Origin: Duganella sp. sic0402
GTDB taxonomy: Bacteria; Pseudomonadota; Gammaproteobacteria; Burkholderiales; Burkholderiaceae_D
DNA: 64,000 nt
Direction of reading: 5' to 3'
Assembly (NCBI RefSeq): GCF_019219065.1
Contig: NZ_JAHUWK010000004.1
Location: 62,001 to 126,000, forward strand
Both the position numbers and the translations under genes were made by a program. The notes under the pieces are model-generated. The model was not told the DNA's origin, searched no databases, and worked only from the letters and a program-made list of their open reading frames with translations. This document shows, piece after piece, positions 25,714-34,620 of this stretch. Each line of letters opens with the position of its first letter. The stretch's first letter is position 1.

Positions 25714-25756
25714 CTATATGATTGGAGTGTCAAGATTGACGAAAGTTCAGTGCACT

Positions 25757-26776
25757 TTACGGCGTCGCCACCTGCAGCACCAGCTTGCCGAAATTCTTCC
25801 CTTCAAACAGCATGTTCAGCGCCAGCGGGAAGTTCTCCAGGCCCTGCACGATGTCCTCTTTGCTCTTCAGCTTGCCGTCCTTCATCCAGCCCGCCAGCGC
25901 CTTGACGCCAAGGTGGTAGCGGTCGGCGTAATCGAACACCACGATGCCTTCCATGCGCGCGCGGTTGACCAGCAGCGCCAGGTAGTTGGACGGCCCCTTG
26001 ACCGGCGTGGTGTTGTTGTATTGCGAGATGGCGCCGCAGATGACGATGCGCGCGCGCAGGTTGATGCGGGTGAGTACCGTATCCAGAATCTCGCCGCCGA
26101 CATTGTCGAAGTAAACGTCCACGCCTTGCGGGCAGTGCTGCTTGAGGCCATCCTTGACCGACTCGTTCTTGTAGTCGATGCAGGCATCGAAGCCGAGCTG
26201 GTTGACGACGAAGTCGCACTTGTCCTTGCCGCCGGCGATGCCGACCACGCGGCAGCCCAGCTGTTTGGCCACCTGGCCGACCGTCTGGCCCACCGCGCCT
26301 GCCGCACCGGACACCACCACCGTTTCCCCGGCTTTCGGCTGACCTGCTTCGAGCAGGCCGAAGTAGGCGGTCATGCCCGGCATGCCCAGCGTGTTCAGGT
26401 AGGTAGTCAAGGGCGCCAGCGCCGGATCGATCTTGTGGAAGCTGGCAGTCTTGTCGTCGGCCTGGCCGGTCCAGAAACGCTGCACGCCGGTGCCGCCGGA
26501 AACGTAGTCGCCGGCATGGAACTTGGGCGACTTCGATTCCAGCACCACGCCCACACCACCGGCGCGCATCACTTCGCCGATGGCGACCGGGCGGATATAG
26601 GATTTGCCTTCGTTCATCCAGCCGCGCATGGCCGGGTCGAGCGACAGGTACAGCACTTTGACGCGGATTTCACCATCGGTCAGCAGCTCCAGCTCGGGCG
26701 AGTACTGTTCCCAGTCGCTGTCCTTGACCATGCCGACCGGGCGCGCGGCCAGGCGGAATTGCAGATTTGTCTCCAT
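25757..26776 (-). CDS. NADPH-dependent MDR-family oxidoreductase (CurA-like)
   Basis: The 339-aa zinc-free medium-chain reductase is of the curcumin reductase/leukotriene B4 dehydrogenase type. Seen are the N-terminal substrate domain with LDPAMRGWMN, YVSGGTGVQRF, the Rossmann motif VSGAAGAVGQTVGQVAK, and VDVYFDNVGGE. Such enzymes reduce activated double bonds (alpha,beta-unsaturated ketones) with NADPH in the cytoplasm. The physiological substrate is unknown. It is divergent from purU. Confidence 0.9.
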   Translation of the reverse strand: METNLQFRLAARPVGMVKDSDWEQYSPELELLTDGEIRVKVLYLSLDPAMRGWMNEGKSYIRPVAIGEVMRAGGVGVVLESKSPKFHAGDYVSGGTGVQRFWTGQADDKTASFHKIDPALAPLTTYLNTLGMPGMTAYFGLLEAGQPKAGETVVVSGAAGAVGQTVGQVAKQLGCRVVGIAGGKDKCDFVVNQLGFDACIDYKNESVKDGLKQHCPQGVDVYFDNVGGEILDTVLTRINLRARIVICGAISQYNNTTPVKGPSNYLALLVNRARMEGIVVFDYADRYHLGVKALAGWMKDGKLKSKEDIVQGLENFPLALNMLFEGKNFGKLVLQVATP

Positions 26777-26836
26777 CGATATCCTCCTTATGTGGGGTGG
26801 AACGACTATATCTCAAATTGCACGCTCGTGCTATTT

Positions 26837-26865
26837 TTGTCGCAATAGGCAAGGCATGCGACAAT
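26837..26865 (+). promoter_or_regulatory. Candidate purU promoter with inverted repeat
   Basis: TTGTCG (26837-26842) and GACAAT (26860-26865) are 17 bp apart. The same bases form an 8-bp inverted repeat, TTGTCGCA (26837-26844) and TGCGACAA (26857-26864), so a regulator could bind over the promoter. It lies about 35 bp before the purU start. Confidence 0.4.
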
Positions 26866-26898
26866 AGATCTCTTTTGTCCAATCTTCTTACGGTAGTC

Positions 26899-27768
26899 AT
26901 GAGCAATCCCGAATACATTTTGACACTCTCTTGCCTGGATCAGCGCGGAATCGTTCATCGCGTGTCGGGCTTCCTGGCGGATCACGGCTGCAACATCATC
27001 GACTCGGCCCAGTTCGGCGACAGCGAATCGCGGCTGTTCTTCATGCGCGTGCATTTCGCCCGCGAAGACCGCGACGTCAGCGATGAGCTGCTGCGCGCCG
27101 ATTTCAGCCAGCTGGCTACCGCCATGCAGCTGGACTGGGAACTGCGCGACGCGCACTACAAGCCGCGCGTGATGCTGATGGTGTCGAAGATCGGCCACTG
27201 CCTGAACGACCTGCTGTTCCGCTACAAGAGCGGGCTGCTGCCGGTGGAAATCCCGGCCATCGTGTCGAACCATATGGACTTCTACCAGCTGGCCGCCAGC
27301 TACAACATCCCATTCCACCACTTGCCGCTGGCGACCGGCGCGCCTTTGGAGGACAAGCTGGCGCAGGAAGCCAAAATCATCGATCTGATGAACACCCACA
27401 AGATCGACCTGGTGGTGCTGGCGCGCTATATGCAGATCCTGTCGCCCGACCTGTGCGCGGCGCTGAAGGGCAAGGCAATCAATATCCACCATTCCTTCCT
27501 GCCGAGCTTCAAGGGCGCCAAGCCGTATGCGCAGGCGCACCACCGCGGCGTCAAGCTGATCGGCGCGACCGCGCACTTTGTCACCGGCGACCTGGACGAA
27601 GGCCCGATCATCGAGCAGGACGTCGAGCGGGTCGATCACTCGATGGATGCCGATACCCTGTCCGCCATCGGCCGCGATGTCGAATGTGTGGTGCTGGCGC
27701 GCGCGGTGAAGTGGTTTGTTGAACACCGCATTTTGCAGAACGGTGACAAAACCGTCGTATTCAAGTAA
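26899..27768 (+). CDS. purU: Formyltetrahydrofolate deformylase
   Basis: The 289-aa protein has an N-terminal ACT regulatory domain (about residues 6-85; LSCLDQRGIVHRVSGFLADHG) and a C-terminal formyltransferase-type domain with catalytic IHHSFLPSFKGAKPY. It hydrolyses 10-formyl-THF to THF and formate, balancing one-carbon units; the ACT domain mediates methionine/glycine control in E. coli. The start is the ATG at 26899, matching the family N-terminus (MSNPEYILT). It is followed 13 bp later by yaeQ. Confidence 0.95.
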   Translation: MSNPEYILTLSCLDQRGIVHRVSGFLADHGCNIIDSAQFGDSESRLFFMRVHFAREDRDVSDELLRADFSQLATAMQLDWELRDAHYKPRVMLMVSKIGHCLNDLLFRYKSGLLPVEIPAIVSNHMDFYQLAASYNIPFHHLPLATGAPLEDKLAQEAKIIDLMNTHKIDLVVLARYMQILSPDLCAALKGKAINIHHSFLPSFKGAKPYAQAHHRGVKLIGATAHFVTGDLDEGPIIEQDVERVDHSMDADTLSAIGRDVECVVLARAVKWFVEHRILQNGDKTVVFK

Positions 27769-27781
27769 TCAAGAGATTCAG

Positions 27782-28324
27782 ATGGCCCTCAAAGCAACCA
27801 TTTATAAAGCAGAACTGTCGATTGCGGACATGGACCGCAATTACTACGAAACCCACCAGCTGACGCTGGCGCGCCATCCATCGGAAACCGATGAGCGCAT
27901 GATGGTGCGCCTGGTCGCCTTCGCCATCCACGCCAACGAAGCGCTGACCTTTACCAAGGGCCTGTTCGATGTCGAAGAGCCGGACCTGTGGCATAAGGAC
28001 CTGACCGGCGCGATCGAGCTGTCGATCGAGGTTGGCCAGCCGGACGAGAAAGTAATCCTGAAGGCCTGCGGCCGTTCGGAGCACGTGTATGTCTACAGCT
28101 ATTCGTCCACCAGCCACATCTGGTGGAAAGGCCTGGCCAACAAGGTCGAGCGCTGCAAGAACCTGACCGTGGTCGATCTGCCCGCCGACGCCACCGAGCA
28201 GCTGGGCAAGATGGCGCAGCGCACGATGCAGCTGCAATGCACCATCCAGGACGGCCAGATCTGGCTGACCGACGGCACCGAGACCGTCGAGATCGCGCGT
28301 GAAGTGCTGAAGTCCGAGCGCTGA
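27782..28324 (+). CDS. yaeQ: YaeQ-family protein
   Basis: The 180-aa protein matches the YaeQ family through ALKATIYKAELSIADMDR, RLVAFAIHA, EPDLWHKDLTG and the C-terminal half. Structural work places YaeQ in the PD-(D/E)XK nuclease superfamily, but its role is not established. It is probably cotranscribed with purU. The start codon is the ATG at 27782. Confidence 0.9.
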   Translation: MALKATIYKAELSIADMDRNYYETHQLTLARHPSETDERMMVRLVAFAIHANEALTFTKGLFDVEEPDLWHKDLTGAIELSIEVGQPDEKVILKACGRSEHVYVYSYSSTSHIWWKGLANKVERCKNLTVVDLPADATEQLGKMAQRTMQLQCTIQDGQIWLTDGTETVEIAREVLKSER

Positions 28325-28500
28325 TTACTGCACCACCGCACCACCTTTCATCACCCACTGGACTTGCTCCAGTGTCCTGACATCCTTCAGCGCATCGTCC
28401 TCGACGGCATCGAGGTCGGCATATTTGCCGGCCTCGATGCTGCCCACCTTATCGCTCCAACCCAGCAAGTCTCTTCCGGTAGCGGCTTGGTGCAGCTTGC
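28325..28500 (-). pseudogene. Amidohydrolase C-terminal remnant
   Basis: The last 50 or so residues read like the C-terminus of an imidazolonepropionase-like amidohydrolase: LLGWSDKVGSIEAGKYADL, followed by the final strand QVQWVMKGGAVVQ and a stop. All metal-binding parts are absent, and upstream of about 28500 similarity stops. An open frame runs on to 28558 but does not look like the family. Its 5' part has been replaced by a truncated Rpn-family gene on the other strand. Confidence 0.75.
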
Positions 28501-28570
28501 TTGAGCGTTTGTCTACAACTACATCTCCTTCTTGCCATGTTTTATTGATGCGAGCCAAAGCGCGCTCATT

Positions 28571-29417
28571 TTCCGAGAAGTGGATGGCGCTGCGGATGCT
28601 GGTGTATGTGGGGCTGCTGTATCAGGATCTGGTCGCGCAGCACAAGCTCAGCAAGCATGGAAAATTGCCGCCGGTGCTCCCGATCGTGCTGTATCACGGC
28701 CACACTCCGTGGCATGCCGCGACAGGGATGGGGCAGTTGATGCTGCCCGCGCCTGAGGGCCTGGAGCGCTTCCAGCCCGCGCTGCGCTATCTGCTGGTCG
28801 ACCGGCATCATGAACAAGGACATGGCGGCATTGTCGGGCTGCTGTTTCAGTTATTAAGCGCCGACACTGACGTGGAGATGCGGCTGGCGATTGACGCGAT
28901 CGCGGAAAGGGTGCGTGCGCCGGATATGGATGCGGCGCGCGATAGTCTGGTGCGTTGGCTACGGCTCACCTTGCAGGATGCATCGCTGCAGACTAGCATG
29001 GATCTGGAGGAGGGATTTACCATGGGGATGCAAAGAAAATTCACGTTCGAAGAAATGTTTGATCCAGGAATGTTCGAACGCCCGATTGCCAAAGCCCGCG
29101 AACAAGCCATTATCGAGGGGCGGGAGCAGGGTTTATCAGAAGGTCGACAGCAAGGTTTGTCGGAAGGTCGACAGCAAGGCTTGCTGGAAGGTCTTCAACA
29201 AGGTCTGCAGGAGGGGATACAGCAGGGGAGACAAGCGGGACGCGAGGACGGAGAGCGGATGGCCTTGCGGCGTGTGGTGCGCAGCTTGTTGACCGAGGAT
29301 AGCGCTACGCCAGAGGTGGAGGCGATGATTACCGCCGCCAATTCGGAACAGCTCAACGGCTGGATCGAGGCGTTGCTGAAGGGGGCGAGTCCCCGGCAGG
29401 TGTTCGCCGGGGACTGA
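28571..29417 (+). pseudogene. Rpn/YhgA-family recombination-promoting nuclease, 5'-truncated
   Basis: Similarity to Rpn (transposase_31/PD-(D/E)XK) proteins starts abruptly at SEKWMALRMLVYVGLLYQDL (MALRML codes at 28584) and runs to the C-terminus, including LPIVLYHG and a Gly/Gln-rich repeat region. The first 80 or so residues with the catalytic nuclease core are missing, and upstream in-frame codons are antisense to the amidohydrolase remnant. Rpn proteins are DNA endonucleases tied to RecA-independent transfer. The rest of the frame is open, so the loss may be recent. Confidence 0.75.
29130..29225 (+). repeat. Four 24-bp tandem repeats within the Rpn gene
   Basis: Units at 29130-29153, 29154-29177, 29178-29201 and 29202-29225 encode GLSEGRQQ-type octapeptides; the first two are nearly identical. 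Such Gly-Glu-Gln repeats are common in the C-terminal half of Rpn proteins and vary in copy number. Confidence 0.8.
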
Positions 29418-29424
29418 ACAAGGC

Positions 29425-30870
29425 TTACACGCTCAGCAGCGACACCGATTTGGTGTTGAGGTAAGCCTCCAGCGCCTCCGGACCGCCTTCCGAACCATAG
29501 CCGGAATCCTTGACGCCGCCAAATGGCATCTCGGCGCTAGGTGTGGCCGGCTGGTTGATCCACAGCATGCCGACTTCCACATTGTGCATCAGCTGGTGCG
29601 CATTCTTGATCGAGCGCGTGAACGCATAACCCGCCAAACCAAACGGCAAACGGTTTGATTCCGCAATCGCCTCATCCAGCGTATCGAAACCGCGTATCGC
29701 CGCCAGCGGACCGAACGGCTCATCATTGAACACGCTGGCATCCAGCGGCACATCCGCCAGAATGGTCGGCGCGAAGAAGTTACCCTCCGAGCCAACACGC
29801 GCGCCACCGGTCGCCACATTCGCACCCTTGGCACGTGCATCCTCAACAAACTGCGTCATCGCGGCCACGCGGCGTGGATTGGCCAGCGGCCCCAGGGTCG
29901 TGCCTTCCACCAGGCCATTGCCCAGTTGCAGACGCTCGGCATGCGCCACCATCGCGCGGGTGAACTCATCCTTGATGCTGTTATGCACCAGGAAGCGGGT
30001 AGGCGAGATGCACACCTGGCCGGCATTGCGGAACTTGGCGCCACCAGCTGCTTCCACCGCCAGCGCCACATCGGCATCCTCGGCAACGATCACCGGCGCG
30101 TGGCCGCCCAGCTCCATGGTCACGCGCTTCATGTGCGCGCCAGCCAGTGCCGCCAGCTGCTTGCCTACCGGCGTCGAACCGGTAAAGGTGACTTTGCGTA
30201 TCACTGGATGCGGTATCAGGTAATTCGATATCTCGGCTGGATCGCCAAATACCAGGCCCACCACGCCTGGCGGCACGCCCGCGTCGATAAAGCACTGGAA
30301 CAGCGCTGCCGGCGAGGCGGGCGTCTCTTCCGGTGCCTTGCACAGGAAGGAGCAGCCGGTGGTCAGCGCGGCCGCCAGCTTGCGCACCACCTGGTTGATC
30401 GGGAAGTTCCACGGCGTGAACGCCGCCACCGGACCGACCGGCTCCTTCAGCACCAGTTGCTGTGCCGCCGGATTGCGCGACGGCACGATGCGGCCGTACA
30501 CGCGCATGCCTTCGGCCGCGAACCAGTCGATGATGTCGGCGCCCGCCAGCGCCTCGGCGCGTGCCTGGGCCAGCGGCTTGCCTTGCTCCTGCGTCAGCAG
30601 GCGGCCGATTTCGTCGGCGCGCTCGCGCAGCAGGGCGGCGGCGCGGCGCAGCGTGGCGGTGCGCTCAAACGCCGGCATCTTGCGCCACACGTCGAAACCT
30701 TGTTGTGCCGCAGCCAGGGCGCGGTCGAGATCGGCAATGCTGGCGTGCGCCACGCTGCCGATGGCCTTGCCGGTTGCCGGGTTCACCACGGGTATTGTCT
30801 TGCCGCCGGTGGCCTCGGTCCATTCGTTGGCAATCAGCAGACGGACGTCTGGATAGTTGCTCGTAGTCAT
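29425..30870 (-). CDS. NAD(P)-dependent semialdehyde dehydrogenase (GabD-like)
   Basis: The 481-aa aldehyde dehydrogenase has general-base Glu in [10 protein letters not shown], catalytic Cys in GQVCISPTR, and [18 protein letters not shown] for cofactor binding. Overall it resembles succinate-semialdehyde and alpha-ketoglutaric-semialdehyde dehydrogenases, which cannot be told apart here. Its position, divergent from an IclR regulator with a transporter, porin and sugar-type dehydrogenases, favours alpha-ketoglutaric semialdehyde in an oxidative sugar-acid pathway, but that is inference. GGAGA precedes the start on the minus strand. Confidence 0.88.
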   Translation of the reverse strand: MTTSNYPDVRLLIANEWTEATGGKTIPVVNPATGKAIGSVAHASIADLDRALAAAQQGFDVWRKMPAFERTATLRRAAALLRERADEIGRLLTQEQGKPLAQARAEALAGADIIDWFAAEGMRVYGRIVPSRNPAAQQLVLKEPVGPVAAFTPWNFPINQVVRKLAAALTTGCSFLCKAPEETPASPAALFQCFIDAGVPPGVVGLVFGDPAEISNYLIPHPVIRKVTFTGSTPVGKQLAALAGAHMKRVTMELGGHAPVIVAEDADVALAVEAAGGAKFRNAGQVCISPTRFLVHNSIKDEFTRAMVAHAERLQLGNGLVEGTTLGPLANPRRVAAMTQFVEDARAKGANVATGGARVGSEGNFFAPTILADVPLDASVFNDEPFGPLAAIRGFDTLDEAIAESNRLPFGLAGYAFTRSIKNAHQLMHNVEVGMLWINQPATPSAEMPFGGVKDSGYGSEGGPEALEAYLNTKSVSLLSV

Positions 30871-30990
30871 AAGAAATCTCCATTCAGGTGAAGGTGCGCG
30901 ACTGTCTCAACGCGCGTGCAACCGTTACTTTGCCAGAAAATCGCCAAGCGGGTACGCGACAGTCCAAAAAGCTGTCTTATACAGTTTTGC

Positions 30991-31019
30991 TTGAGGTTAA
31001 CGAAAAACCGCAATATAAT
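30991..31019 (+). promoter_or_regulatory. Sigma-70 promoter for the IclR operon
   Basis: TTGAGG (30991-30996) and a perfect TATAAT (31014-31019) are separated by 17 bp. Transcription would begin near 31026, leaving a leader of about 75 bases that contains the two operator-like repeats. Confidence 0.65.
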
Positions 31020-31038
31020 TTCACTATTCGAATTAAAG

Positions 31039-31083
31039 TTCGCATTCCGAATTAATGCAAGATAGTACAATTCGCTATCCGAA
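31039..31083. promoter_or_regulatory. Paired operator-like repeats TTCG-N5-CGAA
   Basis: TTCGCATTCCGAA (31039-31051) and TTCGCTATCCGAA (31071-31083) are two copies of one 13-bp inverted repeat, 32 bp apart (about three helical turns). A TTCGAA core also lies at 31027-31032. Position, copy number and symmetry suit IclR dimer/tetramer binding between the divergent gabD-like and iclR genes. Confidence 0.55.
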
Positions 31084-31101
31084 CTATTAATGGGGTAAGA
31101 C

Positions 31102-31920
31102 ATGAAAGAAACCGCCGCGCCGGCTGATGCCAAGAACACCGTGCAATCCCTCGCCAAGGGATTCAAGGTGTTGCAGGCGTTCACCGCGCAGGAACCGGAA
31201 CTGACGATGGCCGAAGTGGCCCGCAAAGCCGGCCTGGACAATGCCACCGCGTTCCGTTTTCTGAACACGCTGGTCAGCCTCGGCTACGTCGACAAGGTCG
31301 ACAACAGCCGGCTGTTCCGCCTGTCGCTGAAAGTGCTGGACCTGGGTTTCCACGCCATCGGCCGGTCCGACCTGCGCACCCGTGCGCGGCCTATCCTGCG
31401 CGGCCTGGTGGGCGAGGTCAACGAAGCGGCGTCGATCGGCGTGCTTGATGGCAGCAGCGTGATGTATGTGGAGCGGGTGCAGGCCGGCCTGACGCAGCTG
31501 GGCGTCGATGTGCGCATCGGCAGCCGGGTGGCGGCGTATTCCAGCGCAGTGGGGCAGGCGATCCTGGCCTGGCTGCCGCGCGAGCAGCAGGTGCAGGTGC
31601 TGGAAGGCCAGCCGCGCGTGCAGCTGACGCCGACCACGCTGACCGACCTCGATGCCCTGCTGGCGCGGCTGGAACACATCCGCAGCCTCGGCTACGCGGC
31701 ATCGAATCAGGAAACCGTCAGCGGCCTGTACGTGCTGGCGGCGCCGGTGCTGGACATCGACGGCATGCCGGTGGCGGCGTTGAGCGTTGCCGCGCCCAGC
31801 CATCGCAGCACCTTGCAGCAGTTCCAGGACAATACGCTGGACGCGGTGCTGGAGGCGGCGCAGCAGTTGTCGCGCTCGCTGCACGCGACCGGTGGGTATG
31901 CGGGAACTGCGGCCAGTTAG
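31102..31920 (+). CDS. IclR-family transcriptional regulator
   Basis: The 272-aa protein has an N-terminal winged HTH (about residues 12-75: LAKGFKVLQAFTAQEPELTMAEVARKAGLDNATAFRFLNTLVSLGYV) and a GAF-like effector domain with the family signature region (YVERVQ, YSSAVGQAILAWLP). It probably controls the adjacent aldehyde dehydrogenase, symporter, porin and dehydrogenase genes through the repeats in its own leader. The effector is unknown but is likely the transported substrate or a metabolite of it. Confidence 0.93.
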   Translation: MKETAAPADAKNTVQSLAKGFKVLQAFTAQEPELTMAEVARKAGLDNATAFRFLNTLVSLGYVDKVDNSRLFRLSLKVLDLGFHAIGRSDLRTRARPILRGLVGEVNEAASIGVLDGSSVMYVERVQAGLTQLGVDVRIGSRVAAYSSAVGQAILAWLPREQQVQVLEGQPRVQLTPTTLTDLDALLARLEHIRSLGYAASNQETVSGLYVLAAPVLDIDGMPVAALSVAAPSHRSTLQQFQDNTLDAVLEAAQQLSRSLHATGGYAGTAAS

Positions 31921-31936
31921 TCGCAGCTGACATGAG

Positions 31937-33319
31937 ATGAACGCCTTCGGACCTGCGGACACCGGCATCATCATTGCGATGGTGGTGGCCTACATTGCGC
32001 TGACCGCGTGGCTGACGGCCCGCTCGCGCAGCAAGTCGTCGAGCGAATTCATGGTCGGCGCGCGCAGCATGCCGGCGGTGGTGGTGGGGATTTTGATGGT
32101 CTCCGAGTTTGTCGGCGCCAAGTCCACCATCGGCACCGCGCAGGGCGCGTTTGAATCGGGCATGGCCGCATCGTGGGCCGTGCTGAGCGCTGCCATCGGC
32201 TTCCCGCTGTTCGGGCTGCTGCTGGCACGCAAGCTGTACAACTCGGGCGAATACACGATCTCCGGCGCGATCTTCCAGCGCTACGGCCGCTCGACGCAAC
32301 TGATCGTGTCGCTGATGATGATCTACGCGCTGTTGCTGGTTAATGTAGGCAACTATGTCAGCGGTGCGGCGGCGATCGCCACGGTGCTGCACATCGGCCT
32401 GCTGCCGGCGGCGCTGGTGATCGCGGCGGTCAGCACGTTTTACTTCGCGTGGGGCGGCATGAAAAGCCTGGCCTACGTCAACATCTGGCACAGCGCCGTC
32501 AAATACCTTGGCGTGCTGATCGTACTGGCAGTGGCGATGAGCATGACCGGCGGCGTGGCGCCGCTGCAAGCCTCGCTGCCGCAGTTTTATTTCACCTGGG
32601 ACGGCACGCTGGGCGCGTCGACCATCGTGGCTTTTTTTATCGGCAATGTGGGCGCGATCTTTTCGACGCAGTACATCGTGCAGGCGATCTCATCGACCCG
32701 CAGCGCCGACGGTGCGCGCCGCGCCACCTTCATCGCCGGCGCGCTGGCGATACCGATCGGCATCGCGCTCGGTCTGATCGGCGTGGCCGCGCGCTATCTG
32801 TATCCGGACATGCAAAGCTTGTACGCGCTGCCGATTTTTTTGCGGAACATGAATGTGTTTCTGGCCGGGCTGGTGACGGTGTCGCTGGTGGCCGCGATTT
32901 TTGCCGGCGTCAGCACGGTGGCGCTGGCGATCGCCTCGCTGGTGGTGCGTGATTTCTATGTGCCGTTCTGCCAGCCCGGCGCCGAGCGCGAATTCCGCGT
33001 GACCCGCTGGCTGGCGCTGTTGATTGGCTTTATCCCGCTGGCGTTCGTGTGGTTCGCACCCGGCCTGTTGCAGTTGTCTTTTTTTACGCGCGCCTTGCGC
33101 CTGTCGATTTCGGTCGTCGCCATCATCGGCCTGTACCTGCCTTTCTTTGGCGGCAACCGTGGCGCCACCTGCGGCTTGCTGGCGGCGACGGTCACCACGA
33201 CCATCTGGTACCTGCTGGGCGATCCCTACGGTATCGACAATATGTATATCGCGCTGGTGACGCCAGCGATCGTGATCCTGGTCGAGCGGCTGCTCGGCTG
33301 GTCGCGGCATTCGCGCTGA
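31937..33319 (+). CDS. Sodium:solute symporter (SSS family)
   Basis: The 460-aa inner-membrane protein has 12-13 hydrophobic segments. The family motif region SEFMVGARSMPAVVVGILMV near the N-terminus and the long segment around residues 150-200 are typical of SSS transporters (pantothenate/proline/sugar-acid types). It starts 17 bp after the IclR gene and so shares its transcript. It imports an organic solute with Na+; the solute cannot be named. Confidence 0.9.
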   Translation: MNAFGPADTGIIIAMVVAYIALTAWLTARSRSKSSSEFMVGARSMPAVVVGILMVSEFVGAKSTIGTAQGAFESGMAASWAVLSAAIGFPLFGLLLARKLYNSGEYTISGAIFQRYGRSTQLIVSLMMIYALLLVNVGNYVSGAAAIATVLHIGLLPAALVIAAVSTFYFAWGGMKSLAYVNIWHSAVKYLGVLIVLAVAMSMTGGVAPLQASLPQFYFTWDGTLGASTIVAFFIGNVGAIFSTQYIVQAISSTRSADGARRATFIAGALAIPIGIALGLIGVAARYLYPDMQSLYALPIFLRNMNVFLAGLVTVSLVAAIFAGVSTVALAIASLVVRDFYVPFCQPGAEREFRVTRWLALLIGFIPLAFVWFAPGLLQLSFFTRALRLSISVVAIIGLYLPFFGGNRGATCGLLAATVTTTIWYLLGDPYGIDNMYIALVTPAIVILVERLLGWSRHSR

Positions 33320-33331
33320 CGGCGCGGTAGG

Positions 33332-33368
33332 CCAGGCGTGTTGCGCGTGACGCGCCGCCTGGGTTTTT
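33332..33368 (+). terminator. Hairpin terminator between symporter and porin
   Basis: CCAGGCG (33332-33338) pairs with CGCCTGG (33356-33362), and GCGCG pairs with CGCGC (33343-33355) inside it; a T5 run follows at 33364-33368. It is a likely intrinsic terminator or partial read-through site. Confidence 0.65.
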
Positions 33369-33399
33369 GTCGCCTGGTGCGACCTCATTTGGAAAAGCT

Positions 33400-34569
33400 A
33401 TGAAACAACCTAAACTCCTGATCCTGGGCGGCGCGCTGCTGTCCGGCGCCTGCGGCATGGCCGCCGCCCAATCGACCGTCAGCATGTACGGCATCGTCGA
33501 TGTTGGCATCACCCACATCGACAACCTGCCTGGCGGCGCCAAGACCTATATGCGCTCCGGCTCCAAGGACGGCAACCGCCTGGGCTTCCAGGGCAGCGAG
33601 GATCTGGGTGGCGGCCTGAAGGCGATTTTCAAGCTGGAGGCCGGTTTCAATACCGATGACGGCACCTCCGGCCAGGCCGGCAGCCTGTTCAACCGCGCCG
33701 CCTTCCTCGGCCTGAGCGACAAGAAACTCGGTACGCTGACCCTTGGCCGCCAATACTCGGCGTATTTTGATGCGGTGAATCCGCTGGGCCCTGTGCCGGT
33801 GGTAACCGGTGCGGCTGGCGACCATCCGGGCGATATCGACGGCTTCGACATCACCATCCGCAGCAATAATGCGATCAAGTACACCTCGCCGACCTGGCGT
33901 GGCTTCACCGCCAGCGCCATGGTGGCCGCCGGCGAGCAGGCCGGCCACGCCGGCAGCGGCGGCGAGCATAGCGCGTCGATCAAATACGAAGGCGGCGGCT
34001 GGCGCCATGCGCTGGCTTACCAGGTGCTGAAGAACGGTCCGAATCAAACCAACTGGGACACGGCCGCTTCTACCAGCTTCTCGAAATCGGCGGTCAATGC
34101 AGGCTATCTGTCAGCATCGGACGTGCAATACATCGCCGCCGCCACCCGCTATCAACAGTCGAACTGGAGCCTCGGCGGTTCGTTCAGCAACGTGCAGTAC
34201 CACGCCAACGCCGCCTCGCTGTTCCGCGACACCGCCACCTTCAACACCGGTGCGCTACTGGCGACCTGGCAGACCGGCAGCCCATGGCTGCTCGGTGCCG
34301 GCTTTACCTACACCCGCGCCAACCGCGCCAACGGCATCAGCGACAACGCCAACTACCGCCAGTTCTCGCTGCAGCAGGCTTACTGGCTGTCCAAGCGCAC
34401 CGCGATCTACATCCTGGAAGCGACCCAGCGCGCGCGCGGCCAGACCCTCGGCGCCAATGGCGTCAGCGTGATCGACGCCAACGCCACCGTCGGCGTATCG
34501 CAATCGGGCAGCGTGGCGTCCGACCGCAACCAGATGCTGCTGGGCATAGGCTTGCGCCACTCGTTCTAA
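33400..34569 (+). CDS. Outer-membrane porin (Burkholderiales type)
   Basis: The 389-aa protein has a Sec signal ending in AAAQS and a mature start STVSMYGIVDVGI, the standard opening of trimeric Porin_4/OmpC-like proteins of this order. It ends in Phe (HSF), the BAM recognition residue. The many aromatic/Gly alternations fit a 16-strand barrel. It would admit the substrate oxidised by the downstream dehydrogenases. The start is the ATG at 33400, giving a normal signal length. Confidence 0.93.
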   Translation: MKQPKLLILGGALLSGACGMAAAQSTVSMYGIVDVGITHIDNLPGGAKTYMRSGSKDGNRLGFQGSEDLGGGLKAIFKLEAGFNTDDGTSGQAGSLFNRAAFLGLSDKKLGTLTLGRQYSAYFDAVNPLGPVPVVTGAAGDHPGDIDGFDITIRSNNAIKYTSPTWRGFTASAMVAAGEQAGHAGSGGEHSASIKYEGGGWRHALAYQVLKNGPNQTNWDTAASTSFSKSAVNAGYLSASDVQYIAAATRYQQSNWSLGGSFSNVQYHANAASLFRDTATFNTGALLATWQTGSPWLLGAGFTYTRANRANGISDNANYRQFSLQQAYWLSKRTAIYILEATQRARGQTLGANGVSVIDANATVGVSQSGSVASDRNQMLLGIGLRHSF

Positions 34570-34575
34570 GCACTT

Positions 34576-34601
34576 GGCGCCCGCGTGCAAGCGCGGGCGC
34601 C
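34576..34601 (+). other. Strong 10-bp stem-loop between porin and dehydrogenase genes
   Basis: GGCGCCCGCG (34576-34585) pairs perfectly with CGCGGGCGCC (34592-34601) around a 6-base loop. No T-tract follows, so it is more likely an mRNA-stabilising or processing element after the abundant porin message than a terminator. Confidence 0.6.
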
Positions 34602-34620
34602 TGAGATCAAGGTGAAACAC

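Noticed and set aside
25344..25733. Longer N-terminus for the KGG protein
   Set aside because: The strong GGAGG site and the family start support the ATG at 25664; the upstream extension covers the curA terminator region.
29130..29225. Possible CRISPR-like repeats
   Set aside because: The 24-bp units are directly adjacent with no spacers and are in frame within a protein repeat.
28571..29417. Possible active transposase/insertion sequence
   Set aside because: Rpn family members are nucleases of uncertain mobility. The catalytic N-terminus is missing, and no terminal inverted repeats or target duplications were seen.
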